Assembly (NCBI RefSeq): GCF_900566085.1
Contig: NZ_UPHT01000052.1
Coordinates: forward strand, 1 to 35,245
Origin: Mycobacterium attenuatum
GTDB lineage: Bacteria > Actinomycetota > Actinomycetes > Mycobacteriales > Mycobacteriaceae
DNA length: 35,245 nt
Reading direction: 5' to 3'
The position numbers and the translations under genes were made by a program. The notes below the pieces were generated by a model, which saw only the letters and a list, made by a program, of their open reading frames with translations, had not been told where the DNA came from and searched no databases. Shown piece by piece: positions 9,801 to 16,248 of the stretch; the stretch's first letter is position 1, and each line of letters starts with the position of its first letter.

Positions 9801-10148
9801 CCCACCGTCAGGGTCGGCGCGCAACACCTCGTTCACCACCTCGGTCCATGCCGGCACGGCGAAGACTTCCGGCCTCGCTATGTCGGTGAGGAATACCCGT
9901 ACGCTTGCCTGGTCGAGTGAGTCGAAGGACAGCCGGTGGCGGAACTGGTCCGCGTCGCCGTCGGCGACGATCTCGCACCACTTCTTGAGCCTTGCCGCGC
10001 CCTTGCGCGAAACGCCGGCCACCGCCGAGTCGAACGCAGCTGGATGTGCGATCCGCTCACGCAGGGAACTTGCTCGAGAGACCAATTCGAGTAGCTCTGC
10101 ACGGCTCATTTCGACCGCGGGCTTGGCTTCCGGCCCTGTCACTCGCAC
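6879..10148 (-). CDS. lanM: Class II lanthipeptide synthetase LanM (CCG type)
   Basis: 1089 aa, the usual LanM length. The N-terminal dehydratase (DUF4135, lipid-kinase-like fold) carries EFATGEMLIYKPKDLALE and the catalytic stretch NGTDFHFENL (D383, H385, N388) with DLET at 400-403; it phosphorylates and eliminates Ser/Thr of the precursor. The C-terminal LanC-like cyclase has the GMSHGAAGIAYAL motif and predicted zinc ligands C961 (WCHGAPGIG) and C1006-C1007 (HICCGNMG). The second motif is Cys-Cys-Gly rather than the common Cys-His-Gly, as in ProcM-like enzymes, a subgroup known for substrate tolerance. Start GTG 10148 is preceded by GGGGGTGAT seven bases away, a near-perfect anti-16S match. 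The gene lies 125 nt after the precursor gene. Confidence 0.95.
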   Translation of the reverse strand: MRVTGPEAKPAVEMSRAELLELVSRASSLRERIAHPAAFDSAVAGVSRKGAARLKKWCEIVADGDADQFRHRLSFDSLDQASVRVFLTDIARPEVFAVPAWTEVVNEVLRADPDGGNAPVFELPFLQPDAPVPFEELLLPFVAVAENRLAEAALGYHSLPVQVRGSMEHSLLQALSRISSRVLELEFRTFLACRQLDGLPCPDPARAHESRTAYLEFVADIRSTGWRPLFAEYCVMARLLSVAVLQWVANSAELLARLRSDGADIGRIFGIANPSDLAAIKMDLSDPHFGGKSVVAIEFATGEMLIYKPKDLALEAAYFRFTTWLNTLGADPTFPVLKILERDGYGWVEFVDNRPCDSDEQVGRFYRRSGALLCLLYAFNGTDFHFENLIACAEYPVPVDLETIYSHPMATDDSELTDEVARRLGRSVLATHFLPNPVKGQHRHYDISAIARSADEEGEYEVLTWQHINTDGLAYRYGKVKPKQGDNLPRFEEQYLSPDSNVEDIVDGFQAVYELLTSHREELLATDSPFREVFSYPARFILRSTMHYVSVLNSACHPDCLREGIDFDIQLEVLSRPFLRDKRRPELWPLVGEEVTAFWRTDVPKFTARGDSDSLVLSSGETARACFTDSAVNQSQQNLLRFGEDDLCWQVKLIRGSMDARDAKSFIWYAPPAEYDDEQMEPLDRAQLVDQAVALGHGLERAAIRQANGEPGWLVLKSLPQGDEFALRAMELDLYNGRSGVALFFAALEKVAPGLGFGESARAALAIVRRWLVKADDRGIASLGVGGLLGFPSVAYALARVGVLLDDAGLIEEAVGAARRIGPDLVNGDKAFDVLGGGAGAILCLLACWRACSDPELLAIADAWGRHLVKSRSLTASGHRTWPTLAGKYLTGMSHGAAGIAYALAALFRATNEPDFLDAAKEAVWFEDSQFSLEKGNWPDHREVRYAGKTLEQTGFGVFWCHGAPGIGLARLGGLPVLDSADIRRDIAAALTTTRECGLLPRDHICCGNMGLVETFLTAGQVLGDPSLTREAQRISSRVVARAGRIGDFAITFRHGFRSPNLFMGAAGVGYELLRVAYPDDLPAVLLLA

Positions 10149-10273
10149 GCGTTAATCACCCCCGGCGGCAGCGGTTTCGAGCCTTCAGGGCTAACCCGTT
10201 CCAACAACCAGCCCGCGTAACCGTTCAGGATGCCTGGACGCCATCACCCTGGTCTTGCCTGGTGCCGCCACGC
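10149..10273 (-). other. Intercistronic leader between precursor gene and lanM
   Basis: 125 bases. The end nearest lanM holds its ribosome binding site (10163-10155 on the minus strand). A weak hairpin (AGCC, four-base loop plus one, GGCT) lies around 10180-10192 and might dampen read-through from the precursor gene, as in many lanthipeptide operons. No frame here looks coding. Confidence 0.4.
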
Positions 10274-10438
10274 CTAAAAGCGCGACTTTGAAAACGTACA
10301 GGGAAATTGACTGCAGCAATTGTAGATAATTGAGCTTTGGAAGTTGCTATCAGCGCGTTCGTCATCGCCGGGCTCTTCTTGAAGTTTCTCCACCTGCAGG
10401 AAAGGTGGTAATTCCAGAATCAGCTCGTTGCCGGTCAC
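10274..10438 (-). CDS. lanA: Putative class II lanthipeptide precursor peptide
   Basis: 54 aa, the last part of a longer open frame. Start GTG 10438 is fixed by a strong ribosome binding site, GGAGGGA, eight bases upstream (10451-10445). The leader-like N-terminus is acidic and leucine-rich (ELILELPPFLQVEKLQEEPG, then DDERAD), with few Ser/Thr and no Cys. It switches abruptly to a basic, hydroxy-residue-rich C-terminus of about 24 residues with S31, S35, S36, C41, C42, S43, C47, T48, S50 and S52. Three Cys and seven Ser/Thr allow up to three lanthionine or methyllanthionine rings. The C-terminal end is KSRF. It directly precedes lanM. There is no Gly-Gly or Gly-Ala cleavage motif, so the leader boundary is uncertain; the stretch after PGDDERAD is the best guess. 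I recognise no known lantibiotic core. Confidence 0.78.
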   Translation of the reverse strand: MTGNELILELPPFLQVEKLQEEPGDDERADSNFQSSIIYNCCSQFPCTFSKSRF

Positions 10439-10958
10439 GTTAGCTCCCTCCAACTCCCGTTTCTTGAGCCGCGCAGTACAGGATGCGAATCGCGCCGTGT
10501 TCAGGTGCAATTCGGCTCGGAACGGTGTTCCTTTCGCTAACGATAGCCGCGCGCAAACCGGTGCGGTAGGGCCGAAGGTCCCCCGGGCGTAACGAAGGCG
10601 CGTTACGCACCGGACATATCTGCGGTTTCTGGCGTGCCCACCCAGGTGTCGACCGGTATCAGAGGCGAAAGGCCCTGTTGCCACATCGTCGCAGCGGCGA
10701 GACTCGACGCATCGCAGACCTGACAGGCAAGTTGGGCAACCGGCGACCCGCGCCGAATTGTTTTGGCCTGAAACGATTGGCTCGAAGAACTCGAAGAACT
10801 CGAAGAACTCGAAGAACTCGAAGGACTCGAAGAAGGAGAGATGGTCCGGTGGCAGCCCCGATGACCGGCGCTTAGCTCGTGGACGGCAGGTCCGAACATC
10901 TCGTCGCCGCGTTTTCGCGCCGGTCCATGGCCGGTCCATGGCCGGTCAGGTGTTGTTC
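10439..10958. other. Divergent upstream region of the lanthipeptide operon and the META-domain gene
   Basis: 520 bases without a gene I can defend. It must hold the promoter of the precursor gene on the minus strand and that of the META-domain gene on the plus strand, but I find no clean -10/-35 pair for either. It contains the 9-bp tandem repeat at 10781-10834. A 98-codon minus-strand frame (10899 to 10603) reads through the repeat as a serine run and ends in a plausible-looking but unrecognised sequence; no ribosome binding site precedes it. Confidence 0.5.
10781..10834. repeat. Tandem repeat, six copies of CTCGAAGAA
   Basis: Six contiguous 9-bp units; units 1-4 and 6 are CTCGAAGAA and unit 5 is CTCGAAGGA. 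Read on the minus strand in one frame it would encode a serine run, in another Phe-Phe-Glu repeats. Copy number could vary between strains. Confidence 0.95.
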
Positions 10959-11462
10959 ATGAGACTGGTCGCAGGTGCGGCCGCAGCCCTCGTGGTCGCA
11001 CTGTCATGCACGATTCCCGCCGCGGCCGACATCTACCGCGAGGTGGGTTGCATCCCCGCGTCGGCCAGCTGCACCGAGTCTGCCCAGGCGCGTCGGCTGG
11101 ACACCGTCCCGTTGGACGAGCCCGCCGTCCCCAACGTGGTGGGCACAACGTGGCGTTTTGTCGAGGTTTTGGGGGCGGCCACGCCGCCGACGATCGCGGC
11201 AACATTGGAGCTTTGGTCAGACGGCGAGGCGGTCGGGTTCTCGGGCTGCAACCACTTTTCCGGGCGGTACACATCGGATGGTGCCATCCTGACCTTTTCA
11301 GACCTGTCGTACACCAAGATGCTCTGCGCTACGGGCGTCATGAAGGTGGAGATCGGCGTGCAGGCCGCGCTGGACCGCACACGTAGCGTGTCCGGGCGAC
11401 CAGCTGAGCTCTACCTGCTGGCCTCCGATGGCACCACGCTTGCGCGTTTAATGGCCCAGTGA
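10959..11462 (+). CDS. Secreted META-domain (HslJ-like) protein
   Basis: 167 aa. MRLVAGAAAALVVALSC begins a signal peptide, probably cleaved after Ala-Ala-Ala near residue 23; Cys 17 does not sit in a strict lipobox (Ala at -3), so a lipoprotein is possible but less likely. The mature part has the META signature, SGCNHFSGRY, followed by LTFSDLSYTKMLC, as in HslJ-like envelope proteins and many mycobacterial secreted proteins of unknown role. ATG 10959 was chosen because CAGGTG lies six bases before it and the signal peptide starts there; ATG 10938 would add seven residues. It points away from the lanthipeptide operon toward ffh and is not clearly part of either. Confidence 0.8.
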   Translation: MRLVAGAAAALVVALSCTIPAAADIYREVGCIPASASCTESAQARRLDTVPLDEPAVPNVVGTTWRFVEVLGAATPPTIAATLELWSDGEAVGFSGCNHFSGRYTSDGAILTFSDLSYTKMLCATGVMKVEIGVQAALDRTRSVSGRPAELYLLASDGTTLARLMAQ

Positions 11463-11544
11463 AGGGTCGGTCGCTTCTCAGGCCTTCCAGGGATTGAGGT
11501 CCGGAGAGCCAATGACCACCATGGCGCGCACCGCACGATTGGTG

Positions 11545-11712
11545 GGGTGTGATGGTGGTGAGCTGCTGCGCCCCGCTACGCGGGGCTGGCACTCACCACT
11601 GGGTGTGATGGTGGTGAGCTGCTGCGCCCCGCTACGCGGGGCTGGCACTCACCACTGGGTGTGATGGTGGTGAGCTGCTGCGCCCCGCTACGCGGGGCTG
11701 GCACTCACCACT
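11545..11712. repeat. Three perfect 56-bp tandem hairpin repeats upstream of ffh
   Basis: Units at 11545-11600, 11601-11656 and 11657-11712 are identical. Each can fold into a long hairpin: outer stem GTGGTGAG/CTCACCAC and inner stem GCCCCGC-TAC-GCGGGGC. The last base of unit 3 is the first base of the TAGGCT box of ffh, so the array is the immediate upstream region of the ffh promoter. A related single hairpin lies at 23700-23744. Confidence 0.95.
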
Positions 11713-11717
11713 AGGCT
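11712..11717 (+). promoter_or_regulatory. Candidate -10 box of a leaderless ffh transcript
   Basis: TAGGCT (TANNNT) lies seven bases before the GTG start of ffh, the spacing expected when transcription begins at the start codon itself. No Shine-Dalgarno sequence precedes the GTG. The -35 position falls inside the third 56-bp repeat. Confidence 0.5.
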
Positions 11718-11724
11718 GGCGGGC

Positions 11725-13302
11725 GTGTTTGAATCGCTGTCCGACCGGTTGACCAATGCCCTGCAGGGGCTACGCGGCAAGGGCCGCCTGACCGACGCCG
11801 ATATCGATGCCACGACGCGCGAAATCCGGTTGGCGCTGCTGGAAGCCGACGTTTCGCTGCCCGTCGTCCGGGCGTTCGTCCACCGGATCAAAGAACGCGC
11901 CCGCGGCGCCGAGGTGTCCGGGGCACTCAATCCGGCGCAGCAGGTCGTCAAAATCGTCAACGAGGAACTCATCGGCATCCTCGGAGGCCAGACCCGCGAA
12001 CTGGTGTTCGCCAAGACCCCACCCACCGTCATCATGCTCGCCGGACTGCAGGGTTCCGGTAAGACGACGCTGGCCGGCAAGCTTGCCGCACGCCTCAAAG
12101 GTCAGGGCCACACGCCGCTGCTGGTGGCGTGTGACCTGCAGCGTCCGGCAGCGGTGAACCAGCTTCAGGTCGTCGGTCAACGAGCCGGGGTGGCGGTGTT
12201 TGCTCCACACCCGGGCGCCTCGCCCGAGTCGGGCCCCGGTGACCCTGTGGCCGTCGCCGCAGCCGGGCTGGCCGAAGCCCAGGCCAAACACTTCGACGTG
12301 GTCATCGTCGACACTGCCGGGCGGCTCGGCATCGACGAGGAGCTGATGGCCCAGGCCGCAGCCATCCGGGACGCCGTCAACCCCGATGAGGTGCTGTTCG
12401 TCCTGGACGCGATGATCGGTCAGGACGCGGTGGCCACCGCCCGGGCGTTCGGCGAGGGTGTCGGTTTCACCGGTGTGGTGTTGACCAAGCTCGACGGCGA
12501 TGCCCGCGGCGGCGCGGCGTTGTCGGTCCGCGAAGTGACCGGTGTGCCAATCCTTTTCGCCTCCACCGGCGAGAAGCTGGAGGACTTCGACGTCTTCCAC
12601 CCGGACCGGATGGCCAGCCGCATCCTCGGCATGGGCGACGTCCTGAGCCTGATCGAACAGGCCGAGCAGGTCTTCGACGCCCAGCGGGCCGAGCAAGCCG
12701 CGGCCAAGATCGGCGCCGGCGAGCTGACCCTGGAGGATTTCCTCGAGCAGATGCTGGCTGTGCGCAAAATGGGTCCCATTGGCAATCTGCTGGGAATGCT
12801 GCCGGGCGCGGGGCAGATGAAGGAAGCGTTGGCCGAGATCGACGACAGGCAGCTCGACCGGGTACAGGCCATCATCCGCGGGATGACGCCCGAAGAGCGG
12901 GCCGACCCCAAGATCATCAATGCGTCGCGGCGGCTGCGCATCGCCAACGGCTCGGGCGTGACGGTCTCCGAGGTCAACCAGCTGGTCGACCGCTTCTTCG
13001 AAGCCCGCAAGATGATGTCGTCGATGCTCGGCGGCATGGGCATTCCCGGCATCGGTCGCAAGTCCGCGACCCGAAAGAGCAACGCCGCCCGGGGAAAGGC
13101 CGGAAAGAAGGGCAAGAAGGGCGCTCGCGGTCCGACGCCGCCTAAGGTCAAGAGCCCATTCGGCATGCCGGGGATGCCAGGCCTGCCTCCGGGATTCCCC
13201 GATCTGTCCCAGATGCCCGAAGGGCTCGACGAGCTGCCGCCGGGGCTGGCCGACTTCGACCTTTCCAAGCTCAAGTTCCCGGGCAACCCCGGCAAGAAGT
13301 AG
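11725..13302 (+). CDS. ffh: Signal recognition particle protein Ffh (SRP54)
   Basis: 525 aa, GTP-binding subunit of the signal recognition particle, which brings ribosomes making membrane proteins to FtsY. An N-terminal helical domain is followed by the G domain: P-loop GLQGSGKTT (about 107-115), DTAGR (196-200) and TKLDGDARGG (254-263). The M domain carries Met-rich helices and the RNA-binding stretch RRLRIANGSGVTVSEVN. A long basic then Pro/Gly/Met-rich tail typical of mycobacterial Ffh closes the protein. The GTG start matches the M. tuberculosis protein (MFESLSDRLT) and is probably read from a leaderless mRNA. The amidohydrolase gene follows after seven bases. Confidence 0.97.
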   Translation: MFESLSDRLTNALQGLRGKGRLTDADIDATTREIRLALLEADVSLPVVRAFVHRIKERARGAEVSGALNPAQQVVKIVNEELIGILGGQTRELVFAKTPPTVIMLAGLQGSGKTTLAGKLAARLKGQGHTPLLVACDLQRPAAVNQLQVVGQRAGVAVFAPHPGASPESGPGDPVAVAAAGLAEAQAKHFDVVIVDTAGRLGIDEELMAQAAAIRDAVNPDEVLFVLDAMIGQDAVATARAFGEGVGFTGVVLTKLDGDARGGAALSVREVTGVPILFASTGEKLEDFDVFHPDRMASRILGMGDVLSLIEQAEQVFDAQRAEQAAAKIGAGELTLEDFLEQMLAVRKMGPIGNLLGMLPGAGQMKEALAEIDDRQLDRVQAIIRGMTPEERADPKIINASRRLRIANGSGVTVSEVNQLVDRFFEARKMMSSMLGGMGIPGIGRKSATRKSNAARGKAGKKGKKGARGPTPPKVKSPFGMPGMPGLPPGFPDLSQMPEGLDELPPGLADFDLSKLKFPGNPGKK

Positions 13303-13309
13303 CCACGCG

Positions 13310-14389
13310 GTGCCCCTGCGCGTGCGCGGCCGGACGCTGCCCGACGAGGCCGCGATCGAATTGTGGATCATCGACGGCCGCATCAGCACCGAGCGCGTTG
13401 CCGGGGCCGACACCGTCTTTGACGGCGGCTGGATCATGCCGGGGCTGGTGGACGCGCACTGCCATGTCGGGCTCGGGCAACACGGCGCCATCACGCTCGA
13501 CGAGGCGACAGCTCAGGCCGAGACCGAACGTGACGTGGGCGCACTGCTGCTGCGCGATTGCGGGTCACCAACCGATACCCGCAGTCTTGACGACCACCAC
13601 GACCTGCCGCGCATCATCCGCGCCGGCAGGCACCTGGCCAGGCCCAAACGCTACATTCCCGGTTTCGCTGTCGAACTCGATGACGAATCGCAGTTGCCGG
13701 CCGCGGTGGCCGAACAGGCGCTTCGCGGCGACGGCTGGGTCAAATTGGTCGGCGACTGGATCGACCGCAGCGTCGGCGACCTCGCCCCGCTGTGGTCCGA
13801 CGACGTGCTCAAGGCCGCCATCGATGCCGCCCACGCGCACGGGGCACGGGTTACCGCACACGTCTTCGGCGAGGATGCCCTGCCCGGTCTGATCAACGCC
13901 GGCATCGACTGCATCGAGCACGGCACCGGGCTGACCGACGACAGCATCGCGCTGATGCTCGAACACCGAACCGCATTGGTGCCCACCCTGATCAACGTCG
14001 AAAACTTTCCCGGCATCGCCGATTCGGCGGTTCGTTACCCGACCTACGCCGCGCACATGCGCGACCTGTACACCCGCACTTATCCGCGGATCGCCGCAGC
14101 TCGGGAGGCGGGAATTCCGTTGTATGCCGGTAGCGATGCCGGCAGCACGATCGAACACGGACGCATCGCCGACGAGGTGGAGGCCCTCAAGAAGATCGGA
14201 ATGAGTCCGACTGACGCGCTGGGCGCGGCATGCTGGGATGCCCGACGCTGGTTGGGCCGGCCCGGCCTGGACCCTGGCGCGTCGGCTGACCTGTTGTGCT
14301 ACGCCGACGACCCGCGACGGGGACCGGGCGTGCTGAGCGAGCCCGAGTTGATAATCCTGCGCGGCAAGATGTTTCGGGCCAAGTGTTAA
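13310..14389 (+). CDS. Amidohydrolase family metal-dependent hydrolase (Rv2915c-like)
   Basis: 359 aa, amidohydrolase superfamily (imidazolonepropionase/prolidase-like). The metal-binding HxH is DAHCHVG (H50, H52); further expected ligands are in VTAHVFGED and CIEHGTGL, and the catalytic Asp is in YAGSDAGS. A C-terminal WLGRPGLDPGASADLLCY segment, typical of the small beta-sandwich of this family, is present. GTG 13310 begins seven bases after ffh ends, with no room for a separate promoter, so the two are probably cotranscribed. The substrate is unknown; small cyclic amides or N-acyl compounds are usual for relatives. Confidence 0.88.
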   Translation: MPLRVRGRTLPDEAAIELWIIDGRISTERVAGADTVFDGGWIMPGLVDAHCHVGLGQHGAITLDEATAQAETERDVGALLLRDCGSPTDTRSLDDHHDLPRIIRAGRHLARPKRYIPGFAVELDDESQLPAAVAEQALRGDGWVKLVGDWIDRSVGDLAPLWSDDVLKAAIDAAHAHGARVTAHVFGEDALPGLINAGIDCIEHGTGLTDDSIALMLEHRTALVPTLINVENFPGIADSAVRYPTYAAHMRDLYTRTYPRIAAAREAGIPLYAGSDAGSTIEHGRIADEVEALKKIGMSPTDALGAACWDARRWLGRPGLDPGASADLLCYADDPRRGPGVLSEPELIILRGKMFRAKC

Positions 14390-14436
14390 CCGGCTGTTAG
14401 CCCGGCGCTTGCCCGGCGTGCGGCGGCGGCGGCGGT

Positions 14437-14442
14437 TACCAT
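14437..14442 (+). promoter_or_regulatory. Candidate -10 box of a leaderless pknI transcript
   Basis: TACCAT ends six bases before the ATG of the kinase gene. No Shine-Dalgarno sequence is present, so transcription probably starts at or next to the ATG. Confidence 0.4.
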
Positions 14443-14448
14443 CGCGGA

Positions 14449-16143
14449 ATGGCATTGGCCAGCGGCGCGACGTTTGCCGCCTACACGATCGTGCGACTGC
14501 TGGGATCGGGCCGGACGGGCGAGGTCTATCTCGTCGAGAACCCGCGCTCGACGCAGTGGGCGGCGCTGAAAGTTCTCTCGCCGGCACTGTCGGCAGACCC
14601 CGGGTTTCGCCGGCAATTCCACCGGGAGACCGCGATGGCGGCGAGCCTCTATCATCCCAACATCGTCGAGGTTCATGAGCGCGGCGAGTTCGAAGGCCGA
14701 CTGTGGATCGCGATGGACTACATCGACGGGATCAGCGCCGCGCAGCTGATGCGCGAGCGGTTTCCAGCGGTCTTACCGGTCGGCGAGGTACTCGCCATCA
14801 TCAGTGCCACGGCCGCCGCTCTGGACTACGCCCATCAGCGTGGACTGGTGCATGGTGACGTTCGGCCCGCCAACATCCTGATGACCAATCCGGCCCGGGG
14901 TGAAACACGGATTCTGTTGGGCGACTTCGGGGTAACGCTGACTACGCCGGAACAGGCGGCCGGGGTTGACGGGCGCGCGGACCAGCACGCTCTGGCGGCC
15001 ACTGCTTTTCACTTGTTCACCGGCGCGCCGTCGGGCGGCGTGGCGGCCAAACTCAGCGACCTGCGCCCAGACCTCGCACGACTCGATGCGGCCTTGTCCA
15101 GAGCGCTCGGCGCCGACCCCGCGGGCCGTTTCGGCAGCTGCCGGGAGTTTGCCGACAACCTCACCGAGCGCGCCGGTATCGTGCCGGCCGATCATGCCCG
15201 CGAGCCCACTCAGGCAGCGACGGCCGCCGTCGCCGCCGAACCCGCCTATGTCGTGGACTACCCGGTCTATGACTGGCCACAGAGCCCACCAGCGCCACCG
15301 ACCATGGCGCCGCCCCCCCGACCGGTGACTCCGCAACCTCGCGGCAGCCTGCTGCAATCGGCGGCTGCGGCGCTGGCGCGGCGCCTCGACGCGTTTTCCC
15401 AATCGACGCAGGGACCGAGAAATCGCAGATCGCGCCGGATCGTGCTCGGCGCGGCCGCCGCGGTCCTCATGGTTGGCCTGCTCGCCGTCGGCATTGCGAT
15501 CGGTCGCCGGACGACCGGCGACCACCCTGCGGCTGTCGGCCCGCGGACCAGTCCGGCCACCGCGACCAGCGCCCCGCCGACCAGTGACCCCGCCGCCTCG
15601 CCGGCCCCTCTCGACGGCACCTATCAAATCGAGGTGCAACGCTCCAAGCAGACCTACGACTTCACCCCGAGCCCGCAGCCTCCGGACGTCAACACCTGGT
15701 GGGCGGTCCGGTCTTCGTGCACACCGACGCGCTGTCTGGCCGCAGCCACCATGCTCGACGACAACGACCACACGCGGGCAAAGTCGGGTGTTCGCCCATT
15801 GGTGCTGGAATTCGGCCAGGGCCAGTGGAAGTCTCGACCCGAGGCGGTGCAGTTCGCGTGCATCGGTCCCAACGGTGCGGCTAGCACCCAGGCCACCACC
15901 CAAGTGCTGTCGTTGCGCCCGCAGCTGGTGGGGGATCTGGTCGGCGAAATGGTGGTCACGGTGCACAGCAACGAATGCGGCCAGCAAGGAGCCGTCATCC
16001 GCATCCCGGCAGTGGCCAGCCGCAGCGGTGAGATACCGCCCGCGGTCAATGTGCCGGATCCCGTGACCATTCCCGAAACCCCATCGACAACACCGACGAC
16101 ACCGGCAACGCCGACCACGCGGGCTTCTGTGCCCGGTCGCTGA
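14449..16143 (+). CDS. pknI: Transmembrane Ser/Thr protein kinase PknI
   Basis: 564 aa. The intracellular kinase domain (about 1-245) has the glycine loop LLGSGRTGEVYLV, Lys 41 (AALKVL), an HGD catalytic loop in place of HRD (H135-G136-D137) with N142, and DFG at 159-161. Loss of the Arg makes it a non-RD kinase, unlike my recollection of M. tuberculosis PknI (HRD), and the activation segment between DFG and DGRADQ looks short. A proline-rich juxtamembrane linker is followed by one membrane helix (about 331-352) and an extracellular domain containing SKQTYDFTP, TSCTPTRCLAAATMLDDN and VTVHSNECGQQG, with paired cysteines, then a Thr/Pro-rich tail. M. tuberculosis PknI has been linked to growth control in macrophages. 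The overall match makes the name safe; activity may be weak. Confidence 0.93.
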   Translation: MALASGATFAAYTIVRLLGSGRTGEVYLVENPRSTQWAALKVLSPALSADPGFRRQFHRETAMAASLYHPNIVEVHERGEFEGRLWIAMDYIDGISAAQLMRERFPAVLPVGEVLAIISATAAALDYAHQRGLVHGDVRPANILMTNPARGETRILLGDFGVTLTTPEQAAGVDGRADQHALAATAFHLFTGAPSGGVAAKLSDLRPDLARLDAALSRALGADPAGRFGSCREFADNLTERAGIVPADHAREPTQAATAAVAAEPAYVVDYPVYDWPQSPPAPPTMAPPPRPVTPQPRGSLLQSAAAALARRLDAFSQSTQGPRNRRSRRIVLGAAAAVLMVGLLAVGIAIGRRTTGDHPAAVGPRTSPATATSAPPTSDPAASPAPLDGTYQIEVQRSKQTYDFTPSPQPPDVNTWWAVRSSCTPTRCLAAATMLDDNDHTRAKSGVRPLVLEFGQGQWKSRPEAVQFACIGPNGAASTQATTQVLSLRPQLVGDLVGEMVVTVHSNECGQQGAVIRIPAVASRSGEIPPAVNVPDPVTIPETPSTTPTTPATPTTRASVPGR

Positions 16144-16248
16144 AACAACGCATCGATCATGCGTCGGGATCGCCGCGCGCCGAGAAAAGATTGCGAGTAA
16201 TCACTATCTATGTTAGGTTTTGGGGCAACTCGACGACCCGGAGGAACT
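16144..16248 (+). promoter_or_regulatory. Promoter region of the D-aminoacylase-like/TetR operon
   Basis: About 100 bases between pknI and the deacylase gene. The stretch 16183-16220 is clearly richer in A+T than its surroundings and includes TTGCGA (16191) and TATCTATGTTAG; I cannot fix a properly spaced -10/-35 pair. A TetR site would be expected here if the downstream regulator controls its own operon. GGAGGA at 16240-16245 is the ribosome binding site of the deacylase. Confidence 0.4.

Noticed and set aside
10603..10899. 98-codon minus-strand frame with a serine run, considered as a second precursor peptide
   Set aside because: No ribosome binding site, low-complexity centre, and it does not resemble a leader followed by a Cys-rich core. 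Kept only as part of the repeat observation.
10758..10958. N-terminal extension of the META-domain protein with Lys-Asn-Ser repeats
   Set aside because: The extension is just the 9-bp repeat read in frame and would bury the signal peptide; the start at 10959 is better.
11545..11712. CRISPR array
   Set aside because: The three 56-bp units are directly adjacent with no spacers, and no cas genes are present.
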